Assembly (NCBI RefSeq): GCF_003478995.1
Contig: NZ_QUGI01000008.1
Coordinates: 1-64,000 of the forward strand
Length of the DNA stretch: 64,000 nucleotides
Direction of reading: 5' to 3'
Origin: Pseudoflavonifractor sp. AF19-9AC
Lineage (GTDB): Bacteria > Bacillota > Clostridia > Oscillospirales > Oscillospiraceae
Shown piece by piece: positions 29,373-37,945 of the stretch (its first letter is position 1; every line of letters starts with the position of its first letter). The translations under genes were made by a program, and so were the position numbers. The notes under the pieces were generated by a model. It made no database searches. It was not told the DNA's origin and was given only the letters and a program-made list of their open reading frames with translations.

Positions 29373-29401
29373 ATTATACTATGGGGCGAAGAAATTTGCA
29401 A
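29373..29401 (-). promoter_or_regulatory. Promoter of the ECF S component / P1 peptidase operon
   Basis: On the minus strand, -35 ttgcaa and a perfect -10 tataat are separated by 17 bases. The leader to the start codon is about 70 bases and holds two GC hairpins, but I do not recognise a riboswitch. Confidence 0.75.
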
Positions 29402-29444
29402 GGCGGATTCCTTTGCACGCTGCTCCTGACCGGGCAGAAATCAG

Positions 29445-29483
29445 CCAGGGCAGAGAAAACAAACGCTGTCTTCTCTGCCCTGG
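29445..29483 (-). terminator. Terminator of the zinc-ribbon protein gene
   Basis: A perfect 13-bp stem (ccagggcagagaa and complement) with a 13-base loop, 50 bases past the zinc-ribbon gene on the minus strand. The following T run is short. Confidence 0.6.
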
Positions 29484-29533
29484 AAGGAAATGATTCGGTG
29501 CCCAAAACCTGTGATTCCGGTTTGTGCGCCGGA

Positions 29534-30208
29534 TTACGAGAGGCTGACGACGTCGATGTACCAGGAGTTGCCCACTTTGATCACGGGGACCTCGAAAGGG
29601 GCTTCCTCATCGATGCCTAGGCTGGAGGCCTGCACCCGGAAGGAAACGCTCACCTCCCGGGCGTCGGACACATTCACATTGAACTGATCATATTGCTCCT
29701 GGATATCGTCCAGCTCGTTGTCATCCACATGTTCCGAGCCTACAGCCTTATAGGAAATTTTGACTCCACGTCTGAGAAAATCCAGAGACCCGACGGCGTA
29801 CTCAAACTGGTTTCCCAGTTCCTCCAGTTCCTCCGCTACCTCTGCTTTGGTATAGCCGCCCTCATCCATCACCGTCTGGACAACTCCCTTGGGAACCAGG
29901 TCCAGAAGGGCAGAGGCGTCCTGCTCGAAAATGGCGTCAAAGAACTGCTCAGCGGTCTCCGTATCGCTGCGCCCGCCAAACAGAGAGGAAACGACGAAGA
30001 TTGCCAAAACCGCGGCAATCACAGCTCCGGCAATTTTGATTTTTTTACTGGTGAGGATGCCAATTCCGGCGAAAACACTTGCTCCGACGGAAGGCTTGGA
30101 AGACGCCGCCGCGTCGTGTGCCGGCTGTTCGGCCGCCAGCGGCGCGCCGCAGGCACTGCAGAAAGAGGATCCGGGTTCGTTTTTTGCTCCGCACTGTTCA
30201 CAATACAT
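29534..30208 (-). CDS. Zinc-ribbon membrane protein with extracytoplasmic domain
   Basis: A 224-residue protein starting with a zinc ribbon (Cys3, Cys6, Cys17, Cys20; CEQCGAKN and CSACGAPL). An Ala/Ser-rich linker follows, then one membrane helix (about 58-77, KIAGAVIAAVLAIFVVSSLF). The C-terminal region of about 145 residues starts with TAEQFFDAIFEQDASALLDL. This resembles NTF2-like or DUF4878-type domains of other single-pass zinc-ribbon proteins. The N terminus should be cytosolic. It is divergent from the sigma-factor gene. Function is unknown; a sensory or envelope-stress role is possible. Confidence 0.8.
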   Translation of the reverse strand: MYCEQCGAKNEPGSSFCSACGAPLAAEQPAHDAAASSKPSVGASVFAGIGILTSKKIKIAGAVIAAVLAIFVVSSLFGGRSDTETAEQFFDAIFEQDASALLDLVPKGVVQTVMDEGGYTKAEVAEELEELGNQFEYAVGSLDFLRRGVKISYKAVGSEHVDDNELDDIQEQYDQFNVNVSDAREVSVSFRVQASSLGIDEEAPFEVPVIKVGNSWYIDVVSLS

Positions 30209-30316
30209 GGTTGATTCCTCCTGATGTTTTGTTTGTTGTGTTTTGTAAGAACATGACGCTATGAGAGAAGTGCGTGGAAGATGACAAATTTACGGTTTCT
30301 AAACGGGGAATACAAA

Positions 30317-30345
30317 TTGACAAGGCTATTGTTTGGTATTACAGT
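30317..30345 (+). promoter_or_regulatory. Promoter of the sigma-factor gene
   Basis: A perfect -35 ttgaca (30317-30322) and a -10 tacagt (30340-30345) separated by 17 bases, 67 bases before the start codon. Confidence 0.6.
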
Positions 30346-30411
30346 ATGGGTTAAAAGAAAATAAAGCATTTTAGCTTAAATGGAACATTTTTACAGCAAC
30401 AGAGGGATAAA

Positions 30412-32001
30412 ATGGAAAAAAGTGAGGTAATGGCCCTCGTTCCCCGATGCCTTGCAGGGGATGAGGAAGCGCGGGAAGCGCTGGTGCTGGCGGTGCAGAA
30501 CCGTGTGTTCTACCACTGCAAGAAGATGCTGAAAAACGAGGACGACGCCCTGGACGCGACCCAGGAGATTCTGATCACCATGCTGACCAAGCTGGATACC
30601 CTGAAGGAACCAGCGGCGTTCGGCGGCTGGCTGAGTGCCATGACGGCCAATTACTGCCGCAATGTTCTCCGCCGGAGCGGACGGGAGATTCCGATTCCTG
30701 AGGATGAGGAAGGCAACAGCATGCTGGACACCATTGAGGCGCCGGATGAGCAGGAAGTGCCCGATAAGGCGCTGGACAGCGCCGAGAGCCGCAGGATGAT
30801 CGTGGAGCTCATTGACGCCCTGCCGGAGGCCCAGCGCCTGTGCGTGCTGATGTACTATTATGACGAGATGGGAGTCAAAGCCATTGCCGAAGCTCTGGGA
30901 ACGTCGGAGGGCACGGTCAAGAGCCGTCTGAACTATGCGCGCAAGGCGATTAAAGAGGGCGTGGAGCGCTACGCCGCCCAGGGTGTCAAGCTCTATGGTC
31001 TGGCGCCGCTGCCCTTCCTCGTCTATATCCTCAAGCAGGACGCTCTGCTGGGCGGCCTGACTGCCGCGCAGAGCAGTGCCTGTGCCCAGGCGGCCCTGGC
31101 GGGCAGCTCCGCTGCGCTGGCCGGAGCTGCAGGAGGTGCTGCCGCGGGAGCGGGGACCACAGCCGCGGTTGGAACCACGACTGCGGCAGGAACCGCCGGT
31201 GGAGCGGGGGCAGCCGTAAGCGGTGCCGCGGCCGGAGGAACGGCCGCCTCCGCCGGGACCGGAAATGCGCTGACCGCCATGCTGCTGGCCCATAAGGGAA
31301 TTGCCGCCGCCGTGGCGGGAGTGGTGCTGACGGGAGCCATTGGCGGTACGGTGCTGCTCTCCCAGCCAAAGCAGCCGGCGGAAGAGCCTCAGCCCCCGGC
31401 TATTGAGGTGGTGGGCCCTCTGCCTGAGCCGGAACCGGAACCCGAGCCGCCTCAAAGAACAGGTATTGTGAACTCTGAACTAGCGACGATAATGTGGCCT
31501 GGATATAGCATGGATGTGCCATCAATGTACGATGCAGCAACGATGGAAGAGATTCCTTACAAGGAAATTGTGTGGTCAAGTGAGAACCCTGACTTGGTTC
31601 AAATAGAAAACTACAAAATTATACCACAAGATAAGGAAGGAACCGCTTTTATCAACGCGTCGTGGAATGGTTATACTTCACGATGTAGAATTGAAATTGT
31701 CGAGAGAAGCGACACAATTAGTTTGGATGCTAAACTGATAATACACACTCTTGGAAATGACTTCCGGCTGCGTCTTTATGATTACACTGTTTCGCCTTTC
31801 GGGGATGGATATACGGTGGATTGGGCGGTAAGTGACTCAAATATTCTGAGTATAGAGCCTCAGATGACAGCGGATGGTGAGTATGCTGTGCGTGTCTACC
31901 TAAAAGAAGTTGGCTCGGCATTTGTTTCCTGTACCGTTACATGGCCAGATGGAACTACAAGAAGTGCTTGCTGCAATGTTGTTGTTCGCCCTGCAAGGTA
32001 G
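30412..32001 (+). CDS. ECF-type sigma factor with membrane anchor and extracytoplasmic tail
   Basis: A 529-residue composite protein. Residues 1-180 are an ECF-type sigma factor: region 2 with DALDATQEILITMLTKL and region 4 with ALPEAQRLCVLMYYYDEMG and TSEGTVKSRLNYARK. Residues 210-290 are an Ala/Gly linker, 297-318 a membrane helix, and 322-346 a Pro/Glu stretch. Residues 348-529 form an Ig-like domain that would lie outside. Such tails allow sensing without a separate anti-sigma factor. From about base 31450 the DNA becomes visibly AT-richer and uses different codons than the first 1 kb, which suggests the tail was acquired or exchanged. Start: ATG behind agaggga. Confidence 0.88.
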   Translation: MEKSEVMALVPRCLAGDEEAREALVLAVQNRVFYHCKKMLKNEDDALDATQEILITMLTKLDTLKEPAAFGGWLSAMTANYCRNVLRRSGREIPIPEDEEGNSMLDTIEAPDEQEVPDKALDSAESRRMIVELIDALPEAQRLCVLMYYYDEMGVKAIAEALGTSEGTVKSRLNYARKAIKEGVERYAAQGVKLYGLAPLPFLVYILKQDALLGGLTAAQSSACAQAALAGSSAALAGAAGGAAAGAGTTAAVGTTTAAGTAGGAGAAVSGAAAGGTAASAGTGNALTAMLLAHKGIAAAVAGVVLTGAIGGTVLLSQPKQPAEEPQPPAIEVVGPLPEPEPEPEPPQRTGIVNSELATIMWPGYSMDVPSMYDAATMEEIPYKEIVWSSENPDLVQIENYKIIPQDKEGTAFINASWNGYTSRCRIEIVERSDTISLDAKLIIHTLGNDFRLRLYDYTVSPFGDGYTVDWAVSDSNILSIEPQMTADGEYAVRVYLKEVGSAFVSCTVTWPDGTTRSACCNVVVRPAR

Positions 32002-32046
32002 AGAGGCGCTTGAATTGTTCCGTCCTTATTTATAGGAGTAATACAT

Positions 32047-32081
32047 AAAAGCCCCTGCACCCCGGCAGGGGGGCTTTTTTC
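32047..32081 (+). terminator. Terminator of the sigma-factor gene
   Basis: The stem gcccctgc paired with gcaggggggc is flanked by A and T tracts (aaaa before, tttttt after). It is probably shared with the convergent B-box protein gene. Confidence 0.8.
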
Positions 32082-32089
32082 TTGGAATG

Positions 32090-32659
32090 TTACCGCTGAG
32101 CGGCACTCAGAGCCTCCTGCGTGGCCACTTCCACGGCCTTCTTGGCCCGGGTCATCTTATAGATCTGGAAGAGGAAGGAGGGGATGCCCAGGAAGAAGGC
32201 GCCGGCACAGCGGACCAGGAGGTTGGCAACGAACATATAGAAGGCACTGTCGGTGTCGATGAAGATGATCGTGTTTCCGGACTCTCCCAGGCGGATCAAT
32301 TTGCTCATGGTTCTCCAGCCGGCGGGGAGACAGAACATCCAGGGAATGACCAGGATGTTTTCCAGGCTGATCCCATAGGATTCCACGATCAGAGTGTATA
32401 TGGTGTAAATGGCAAAGGGCGCGCCCAGCAGGCAGTTGAGCATCAGGTCCCACCGGGTGAAGCTCAATTTGTCCAGGCGGCTCTGTTTGCGCTGTTCCAG
32501 CTCGGCCACCTTTCGGGCGTGATTTTCATTCTGAATGGCTTCAAAGCAGTCATCACACAGACAGGGGGTGTACTTGCTGGCGCACTCCCGGCATAGTCCT
32601 TTTCCGCAGCGCTGACAGGTAGCGGCGGCTTCCCGGTCTTCATGGTTGAAACATTTCAT
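32090..32659 (-). CDS. B-box-type zinc-finger membrane protein
   Basis: A 189-residue protein. The N-terminal 42 residues have the spacing of a B-box or similar zinc finger (MKCFNHEDREAAATCQRCGK, then LCRECASKYTPCLCDDC). A basic helical linker and three or four hydrophobic helices follow. Proteins with a small zinc finger and membrane helices are common in clostridia and have no assigned function. The ATG at 32659 has aggaga upstream; a TTG two codons earlier is also in frame but less likely. It converges on the sigma-factor gene. Confidence 0.78.
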   Translation of the reverse strand: MKCFNHEDREAAATCQRCGKGLCRECASKYTPCLCDDCFEAIQNENHARKVAELEQRKQSRLDKLSFTRWDLMLNCLLGAPFAIYTIYTLIVESYGISLENILVIPWMFCLPAGWRTMSKLIRLGESGNTIIFIDTDSAFYMFVANLLVRCAGAFFLGIPSFLFQIYKMTRAKKAVEVATQEALSAAQR

Positions 32660-32715
32660 ACTCAATTCTCCTCATTTCCTTTTTCTTGGGGGGGTACCCC
32701 CTCGTTCTGAGAATA

Positions 32716-32765
32716 AAGAAACAGTTGGAGTGCCCGCGGTTTTATCAATCGGAAAAAATTTTTTC
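32716..32765 (+). repeat. Imperfect 50-bp direct repeat, left copy
   Basis: This 50-base segment begins aagaaacag and ends in the palindrome-like aaaaaattttttc. A 49-base relative with the same ends and a shared ggtttta lies at 34469-34517. By eye roughly 36 of 50 positions agree. The pair brackets the large lipoprotein gene. Confidence 0.4.
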
Positions 32766-32891
32766 TTTTTTCAGCCGCGCCATCAGGGCCTGGATTTGCC
32801 CGCTGTCCAGCACGGTCCTGGCCGCATCCTCCTCCAGGGCAGCGTGGATCAGGTCATACCAGGTTCTGACCGCCTCATGCGGGCAGCTCAT
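32745..32891 (-). CDS. Possible small protein (48 aa) coupled to the lipoprotein gene
   Basis: A 48-residue frame whose ATG (32891) lies inside the end of the lipoprotein gene, with its own codons continuing 130 bases past that stop. It is rich in charged helix-forming residues and ends ARLKKEKIFSD. There is no strong ribosome site apart from translational coupling. Its last codons run through the repeat at 32716-32765. I do not recognise it, and it may not be expressed. Confidence 0.3.
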   Translation of the reverse strand: MSCPHEAVRTWYDLIHAALEEDAARTVLDSGQIQALMARLKKEKIFSD

Positions 32892-34410
32892 AGCCGAGCA
32901 GATGGAAGAACGGGTTCTCCTCTGTGCCCACATTGCGCAGCTGGAGTGTCAAAACTTCGTAGGTGGAGTTGGAGTCCGGGAAATACTCCGTTGTGTCCAT
33001 GATGAACGTGGCGGTATAGGTGTCGTCGTAGTTGTAGACCAACGTGGTCTTATAGGGGAAGGGGATAGGACCGCCCACCCCTCGTAAATAAACGTCATAG
33101 AATTCTCCGTCGTAGGAAACCATGGGAGCCCCGGTGTAGTAGTCAGTCAGAATAAAATCGGGATCGTTCATCCAGGTGCGGTTGTTGGCGGAGAGGTCGA
33201 TTCCAAAGCGCTTCTGGAAGGCAGCCTCCAGCTCCCCGGCGGGAATCCGGTTCCACTCATCCCCATAGGTTCCTCGGCCGGGCTCGGCCGGGACCCATTC
33301 GTTCTCCTGAGAATACTCGGGGCGGTGCATGGTGGGAGAGACGGAGAGGGAGATGACATAGCTTTCAAAGGTGGGGGTGGGGATCATCTCGCGCGTCAGC
33401 TTTGCCTCGTCCAGTGCCAGCTCCATGGCGGGGGACATCTGATCGGCCAGATTGGTGTGGAAGGGGATGGGGGAAAGAGCCTCTAAACGCTCCAGAAGCT
33501 CCGCCGCCTCCTGGCCGTCCTCACCGAACACACGGTAGGTGGTCCGAAGGGCCTCGATCTCATCCCAATTCAGGGTGCAGCTATCCCGCCGCGCGGCACT
33601 CACACAGTCCAGTACGGTCACATGGGGCGTTTCCCCGGCCAGGGCGGTATCTTCCACCACGTAGGCCAGCTGATGTTGGAGAGTAGCCCCCAGGGGGAGC
33701 ATCTCACACAGGACCAGGTAGCGGTCGCCTCCCAGAGGTTCCACACTGGTGAGCTGGGGTTCTCCGGTTGGGAGCGTGGCCGTGTAACCGGACACGTTCA
33801 CATAGATATCGCCGTCCTCAGCCGGGTACCAGTTCCAGGCGGTCAGGTCCTGGGGGTGGCTCCGGAAGGCCTGCCCTGCAGGAGCCACGGCGCCGTCCAG
33901 GTAGGGCTGGAGCTCCTCCAGCTTCACCCGCTGATACCAGCCCTGGGGAAGGGTGGGGTCTTCGCCCCAGGCGGTTTCCAGGGTGCCGGGGGTGTAGAGA
34001 ATGAGCATGGCGATGGTGGCGGGCAGATTTTTGGGGGAGAAGGGGTCCTCGTCCTTGTACATAGAATAGGAATAGTTGCAGCGCATGGCCGCGTCAGTGA
34101 GGGCGGCCAGCTTGTCCTCGTCCAGCTCCTGGGGGTCGTCGCAGAGGTAGGCGCCTCTGCTCTCGGCCTGGACCAGCGCCGCCGTCCGCATGAGGGCGTC
34201 CCGGTAGGCGGCCGCGTCGTCATAGGAGCCGGCCTCTTCCCAGGTGCGGACCTGCTGCGCCAGCTGGTCCAGCTCGCTCAGCGGCTTGCTGGCGTCACTT
34301 TCCCCCTGGGAGGCATCGGCAGAGCCGGAACTACCGGGCGAGGTGGTTCCGCACCCGGAGAGGAGCGCGGCGGTACAGAGCAGGACAGCAAGAAATCGAT
34401 TCGCTTTCAT
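32875..34410 (-). CDS. Large secreted lipoprotein, unknown function
   Basis: A 511-residue predicted lipoprotein. The signal MKANRFLAVLLCTAALLSGC ends in a lipobox, followed by a Ser/Gly/Asp linker to about residue 43. The mature protein has an alpha-helical first part (LDQLAQQVRTWEEAGSYDDA and onward) and a beta-rich C-terminal half with many aromatic residues. It has no catalytic motif I recognise. The ATG at 34410 has gaaaggaga upstream. It is monocistronic apart from a possible 48-residue coupled frame at its end. Function is not assigned. Confidence 0.8.
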   Translation of the reverse strand: MKANRFLAVLLCTAALLSGCGTTSPGSSGSADASQGESDASKPLSELDQLAQQVRTWEEAGSYDDAAAYRDALMRTAALVQAESRGAYLCDDPQELDEDKLAALTDAAMRCNYSYSMYKDEDPFSPKNLPATIAMLILYTPGTLETAWGEDPTLPQGWYQRVKLEELQPYLDGAVAPAGQAFRSHPQDLTAWNWYPAEDGDIYVNVSGYTATLPTGEPQLTSVEPLGGDRYLVLCEMLPLGATLQHQLAYVVEDTALAGETPHVTVLDCVSAARRDSCTLNWDEIEALRTTYRVFGEDGQEAAELLERLEALSPIPFHTNLADQMSPAMELALDEAKLTREMIPTPTFESYVISLSVSPTMHRPEYSQENEWVPAEPGRGTYGDEWNRIPAGELEAAFQKRFGIDLSANNRTWMNDPDFILTDYYTGAPMVSYDGEFYDVYLRGVGGPIPFPYKTTLVYNYDDTYTATFIMDTTEYFPDSNSTYEVLTLQLRNVGTEENPFFHLLGYELPA

Positions 34411-34601
34411 GTTGTGTTCTCCTTTCGCTTCCATGTTCCCATGGAACGGTATTTCCCTTACACCAATGAAGAAACAGAAGGGGGACCAATGGTTTTAAAA
34501 AAAGAAAAAATTTTTTCAATCGATCAAGAGAAAGGGTGAACCGGTGCAGACACGTTGCGTGGGTGTCGGCGGAGGGAGCAAATAATTTTGCAGCCGTCCG
34601 C
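34411..34601. other. Intergenic region upstream of the lipoprotein gene
   Basis: With the terminator at 34602-34646 and the flank to 34717, this makes about 300 bases without a gene. It carries the right copy of the imperfect 50-bp repeat and AT-rich sequence that should hold the minus-strand lipoprotein promoter. I see no ttgaca/tataat pair with good spacing, and no gene on either strand. Confidence 0.5.
34469..34517 (+). repeat. Imperfect 50-bp direct repeat, right copy
   Basis: Relative of 32716-32765: starts aagaaacag, contains ggtttta and ends aaaaaattttttc. It lies in the upstream region of the lipoprotein gene. Confidence 0.4.
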
Positions 34602-34646
34602 AAAAAAGAGGGGAGGGGCGTCCCGGTTGAATGGAACGCCCCTCCT
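34602..34646 (-). terminator. Terminator of the perR-hydrogenase-rubrerythrin operon
   Basis: On the minus strand, ggaggggcgt pairs with its complement across a 14-base loop and is followed by cctcttttttg. It lies 70 bases past the rubrerythrin stop codon. Confidence 0.85.
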
Positions 34647-34717
34647 TTGGTTCAAAGAGGAACTGTTTCAGAATCGGATGACGAGGCGGTGTGCGCCGCA
34701 GGATTCCGTACCAGTTA

Positions 34718-35380
34718 TTAATAGTTGTCGCTGTGGATTTCGAAGAAGCTCTTGCTGTACAGACAGGTGGGGCAGACCTCAGGAGCGGCGGTGCCCACCA
34801 CGATGTGGCCGCAGTTCCGGCACTCCCAGACCTTCACTTCGCTCTTCTCAAACACCTGGGCGGTCTCCACGTTGTGCAGCAGGGCGCGGTAGCGCTCCTC
34901 GTGGCGCTTCTCAATGGCGGCCACCAGACGGAACTTGGCGGCCAGCTCGGGGAAGCCCTCATCCTCGGCGGTCTTGGCAAAACCGTCGTACATATCCGTC
35001 CACTCGTAGTTCTCGCCCTCGGCGGCGTGGAGCAGATTCTCGGCGGTGTTCCCTACGCCGTGCAGCTCCTCAAACCACATTCTGGCGTGGGCCTTTTCGT
35101 TTTCCGCGGTCTGGAGGAAGAGAGCCGCAATCTGCTCATAGCCCTCGTTCTGGGCCACGGAGGAGAAATAGGTGTACTTGTTCCGGGCCTGGGACTCGCC
35201 GGCAAAGGCGGCCTCCAGGTTCTTTTCTGTCTGGGTTCCGGCGTATTTGCTGCCGCTCTTGGCGGGGGCCTCCTGGATCAGCTCAAAGGCAGAGGCGGGC
35301 TGCTTACAGATGGGGCAGAACTCCGGGGCGCTGTCGCCCTCATGAATATAGCCGCAAATCTTACACTTCCACTTTTTCAT
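34718..35380 (-). CDS. Rubrerythrin from an internal start (alternative product)
   Basis: The internal ATG at 35380 is preceded by aaggaga at an ideal distance, and opens a 220-residue rubrerythrin of normal length with rubredoxins at both ends. Elsewhere such proteins are separate genes that start exactly like this ([12 protein letters not shown]). The upstream ferredoxin frame runs into it without a stop, so both a fusion and a free rubrerythrin may be produced. Which form dominates cannot be told from sequence. Confidence 0.6.
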   Translation of the reverse strand: MKKWKCKICGYIHEGDSAPEFCPICKQPASAFELIQEAPAKSGSKYAGTQTEKNLEAAFAGESQARNKYTYFSSVAQNEGYEQIAALFLQTAENEKAHARMWFEELHGVGNTAENLLHAAEGENYEWTDMYDGFAKTAEDEGFPELAAKFRLVAAIEKRHEERYRALLHNVETAQVFEKSEVKVWECRNCGHIVVGTAAPEVCPTCLYSKSFFEIHSDNY

Positions 35381-35908
35381 TACGTGTTTGTCTCCTTTCA
35401 ATTCGGACGTTGTTTCATTACAGGGGATCCGCTCCAGCAGCTCCTTGGCCACCTGGACCGGAAAGTCCGGGGAGGGCGGCGCGTCCACAAACTTCTGAAG
35501 CAGCTGGTGAGCGTTGGCACTTTGGGGCAGCATGTAGCCTGCCTCCCGCAGCAGGTCTTCATTCACCAGGCGGACGGATTGTTCCACGGCGGACAGAAGG
35601 CGGTAGAGTCCATCGCTGTCTGCACCTTCCGCCAGCTGGCGGGCGATGCTCTCCTGAGACGCCTTGCTCCCGGCCATGGCGTTGGCCTGGTCCACCACCG
35701 TATCCTGCTTGGGCTGCTGGGGCGGGTACTCCGTAGGCACCATGGAGATGGCACCGCTGGGGCAGGCGTCGGCGCATACACCGCAGCCCAGGCACTTGTC
35801 CACATCGATGATGCTGTTCTCGGTGTCGGTGGCTCCGGTGGGGCAGACATACAGACAGAGACAGTCCTTGGTACAAAGACGCAGATTACGCACGGCAACT
35901 TGCTTCAT
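34718..35908 (-). CDS. Ferredoxin - rubrerythrin fusion (rubredoxin at both ends of the rubrerythrin part)
   Basis: One open frame of 396 codons. Residues 1-60 form a two-cluster ferredoxin ([12 protein letters not shown] and [12 protein letters not shown]). A helical region of about 110 residues follows, then a complete rubrerythrin from residue 177. The rubrerythrin has an N-terminal rubredoxin ([10 protein letters not shown]...CPICK), a four-helix diiron domain ([33 protein letters not shown]) and a C-terminal rubredoxin (CRNCGHIV...CPTC). Rubrerythrins reduce hydrogen peroxide to water. A strong aaggaga site precedes the internal ATG at 35380, so a separate 220-residue rubrerythrin is probably also made. 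It starts 3 bases after the hydrogenase gene, in the PerR-controlled operon. Confidence 0.85.
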   Translation of the reverse strand: MKQVAVRNLRLCTKDCLCLYVCPTGATDTENSIIDVDKCLGCGVCADACPSGAISMVPTEYPPQQPKQDTVVDQANAMAGSKASQESIARQLAEGADSDGLYRLLSAVEQSVRLVNEDLLREAGYMLPQSANAHQLLQKFVDAPPSPDFPVQVAKELLERIPCNETTSELKGDKHVMKKWKCKICGYIHEGDSAPEFCPICKQPASAFELIQEAPAKSGSKYAGTQTEKNLEAAFAGESQARNKYTYFSSVAQNEGYEQIAALFLQTAENEKAHARMWFEELHGVGNTAENLLHAAEGENYEWTDMYDGFAKTAEDEGFPELAAKFRLVAAIEKRHEERYRALLHNVETAQVFEKSEVKVWECRNCGHIVVGTAAPEVCPTCLYSKSFFEIHSDNY

Positions 35909-35911
35909 CGC

Positions 35912-37945
35912 TCAGCGCCTCCCTTCCATTTTTTCAAATTTCCAAGCGGGGACCTTGCACACCGGGCAGAGCTGGGGGGCGCTGTCCCCCACATAGACAA
36001 ATCCGCACACCGTGCAAACCCACACTTGGGTGTCCCGCAGGAAGGCGTCCCCCTCCGCTTTATAGCGCTTCAGCAGAGAATCCAGCATCCGGGTCACCTT
36101 TTCGCCCCAGACGCAGATCCGCTGGGTGCCGCGGTCGGAGACCTCCACCGCGGCGGCCTTCAGGCTGGGGTAGCCTTCATTCAGGTCAGATTCGATCAGC
36201 TCCATCAGCTTGTCCAGGCTGGCGTCCGGCACAGGGGGCTGGGCCGCGGCCAAAAAGTCCGCCAGCTCCCGGAACAAAGCGGCCTCCCGGTCCTTATACT
36301 GCTTTTCGCAGCCCCGGGCCAGGTTGGAGCACACAGCGGACAGTTCCCCGGCGGAGAGCTCCTTCATGTCGCCCGGAGAATGAATGGGGGTGGGCTTGGG
36401 TGCCCCGGCACTCTTGGGAGCCTCGGGGGCAAAGACGCTCTTGTCCGCGCCGCAGAGGGGGCAGACCCACTGGGCGGGCAGATCTTCAAAGGCGGTACCC
36501 TCCTTGCCTTCGTCATAGATGTAGCCGCAGATGCCGCAGATCCATGTCTTCACCTGGGATCCTCCTTCCTTCTGAATGAGGTCGCTGCAATCCTGATAGG
36601 TGGTGTGCAGCATTTTTTCTGCCATCTCGCTGAGGGGATGGCCGTAAAACGCCTCGTAGACGGCCTTGATCTGGGGATTTTCATGGCTGGTGCGCAGGGT
36701 CAGGGCCTCATCCCGCTGATAAAGGGCCTGGATGCGGCTCTTTCGGGTCTCGTCCGGGTTTTTCAGCAGGTCCTTGGGCTGGCCTCCGCCGCCGATGCAG
36801 CCGCCGGGACAGGCCATGACCTCCACAAAGTGGTAGGTGGTTCCCTTCTCCCGGATGTCGGCCAGGAAGCGGCGGGCGTTGGCAGTGCCGTAGATGACGG
36901 CCACCCGCAGTGTGAGGTCGCCCACTGACACCTGAGCCTCCCGTACGCCCTCATAGCCCCGCACTGGGGTCAGGTGGAGCAGGGCGGCGGGGGCCTCCTG
37001 GCTGGTGAGGTAGGCGTAGGCAGTGCGGAGGGCGGCCTCCATGACGCCGCCGGTATTGCCGAAGATGACGCCGGCGCCCGATGCTTTCCCCATCAGGGAG
37101 TCATAGGCGGAGTCCTCCAGCGCGTTCCAGTCGATGCCGGCCTCTCTGGCCCACCGTGCCAGCTCCCGGGTGGTGATGACCTGGTCGGTGTCCCGCATGC
37201 CGGGGATGTTGTGGTAGTCCGCGGCGGCGTGCATCTCCTCTCGCCGGACCTCAAACTTTTTGGCGGTGCAGGGGGTGAGGGTCACATGGACGATCTGACG
37301 GGGGTCCAGACCCATCTGCTGGGCAAAGTAGGTTTTCACTGTGGGGCCCTGCATGCCGATGGGGCTTTTGGCGGTAGAGAGGTGGGGGAGCAGCTCCGGG
37401 GCGTAGATCTCCGCAAAATGGACCCAGCCCGGGCAGCAGCTGGTGAACTGGGGCAGGGGCCGGTCGCCTGTGGTGATGCGGCGGATGAGCTCACTGGCCT
37501 CCTCCACAATGGTGAGGTCGGCGGCAAAGTTGGTGTCCAGTACATAGTCCACCCCCAGAGCCCGGAGCAGCGCCACCATTTTTCCTTCCACAAAGGCGCC
37601 GGGGGCCATGCCGAATTCCTCCCCCAGGGAGGCCCGGACAGCCGGGGAGGTGCTGACCACCACAATTTTGTCCGGGTCGGAAATGGCCTGCCGCACCTGG
37701 GGGGATTCGTCCCGCTCGGTGATACTGTCCACCGGACAGACGTTGGCGCACTGTCCGCAGTAGATGCAGATGGCCTTTCCTCCGGTCTCCTCCAACGTGT
37801 ATGTGCCATGTACGCCCATCAGGTTGGTACAGGCCTCCTTGCACATCCCACACCGGATGCATTTGTCTTCCCAGCGCATGATGCTGGGGTTGTCCGCCTC
37901 AATGGGCACGCGGACGGATAAGGGCAGATGATTCAGATTCCTCAC
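35912..37945 (-). CDS. [FeFe]-hydrogenase fused to rubredoxin domains
   Basis: A 677-residue protein. Two [4Fe-4S] sites (Cys29/32/35/39 and Cys60/63/66/70) lead into a full H-cluster domain: TSCCPGW (168-174), TPCTAKK (224-230), EVMACPGGC (375-383). From residue 465 follow a rubredoxin ([11 protein letters not shown]...CPLCG), a helical rubrerythrin-like segment, and a second rubredoxin-like knuckle (CTVCGFVY...CPVCK). Both H-cluster-adjacent cysteines are kept, so it should be active. Linked rubredoxins and the PerR/rubrerythrin context suggest H2 oxidation feeding peroxide or oxygen reduction. The GTG at 37945 overlaps the perR stop; an ATG at 37975 is an alternative. An internal GTG at 36553 behind aaggagg could give a separate rubredoxin product. 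Confidence 0.88.
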   Translation of the reverse strand: MRNLNHLPLSVRVPIEADNPSIMRWEDKCIRCGMCKEACTNLMGVHGTYTLEETGGKAICIYCGQCANVCPVDSITERDESPQVRQAISDPDKIVVVSTSPAVRASLGEEFGMAPGAFVEGKMVALLRALGVDYVLDTNFAADLTIVEEASELIRRITTGDRPLPQFTSCCPGWVHFAEIYAPELLPHLSTAKSPIGMQGPTVKTYFAQQMGLDPRQIVHVTLTPCTAKKFEVRREEMHAAADYHNIPGMRDTDQVITTRELARWAREAGIDWNALEDSAYDSLMGKASGAGVIFGNTGGVMEAALRTAYAYLTSQEAPAALLHLTPVRGYEGVREAQVSVGDLTLRVAVIYGTANARRFLADIREKGTTYHFVEVMACPGGCIGGGGQPKDLLKNPDETRKSRIQALYQRDEALTLRTSHENPQIKAVYEAFYGHPLSEMAEKMLHTTYQDCSDLIQKEGGSQVKTWICGICGYIYDEGKEGTAFEDLPAQWVCPLCGADKSVFAPEAPKSAGAPKPTPIHSPGDMKELSAGELSAVCSNLARGCEKQYKDREAALFRELADFLAAAQPPVPDASLDKLMELIESDLNEGYPSLKAAAVEVSDRGTQRICVWGEKVTRMLDSLLKRYKAEGDAFLRDTQVWVCTVCGFVYVGDSAPQLCPVCKVPAWKFEKMEGRR

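Noticed and set aside
32875..34410. Mobile element carrying the lipoprotein gene, suggested by the flanking 50-bp repeats
   Set aside because: The repeats are imperfect, and there is no transposase, target duplication or composition change, so I list only the repeats.
34691..36928. 745-codon plus-strand frame opposite the rubrerythrin and hydrogenase genes
   Set aside because: The minus-strand proteins have complete cofactor motifs in this stretch, so the plus-strand frame is a shadow.
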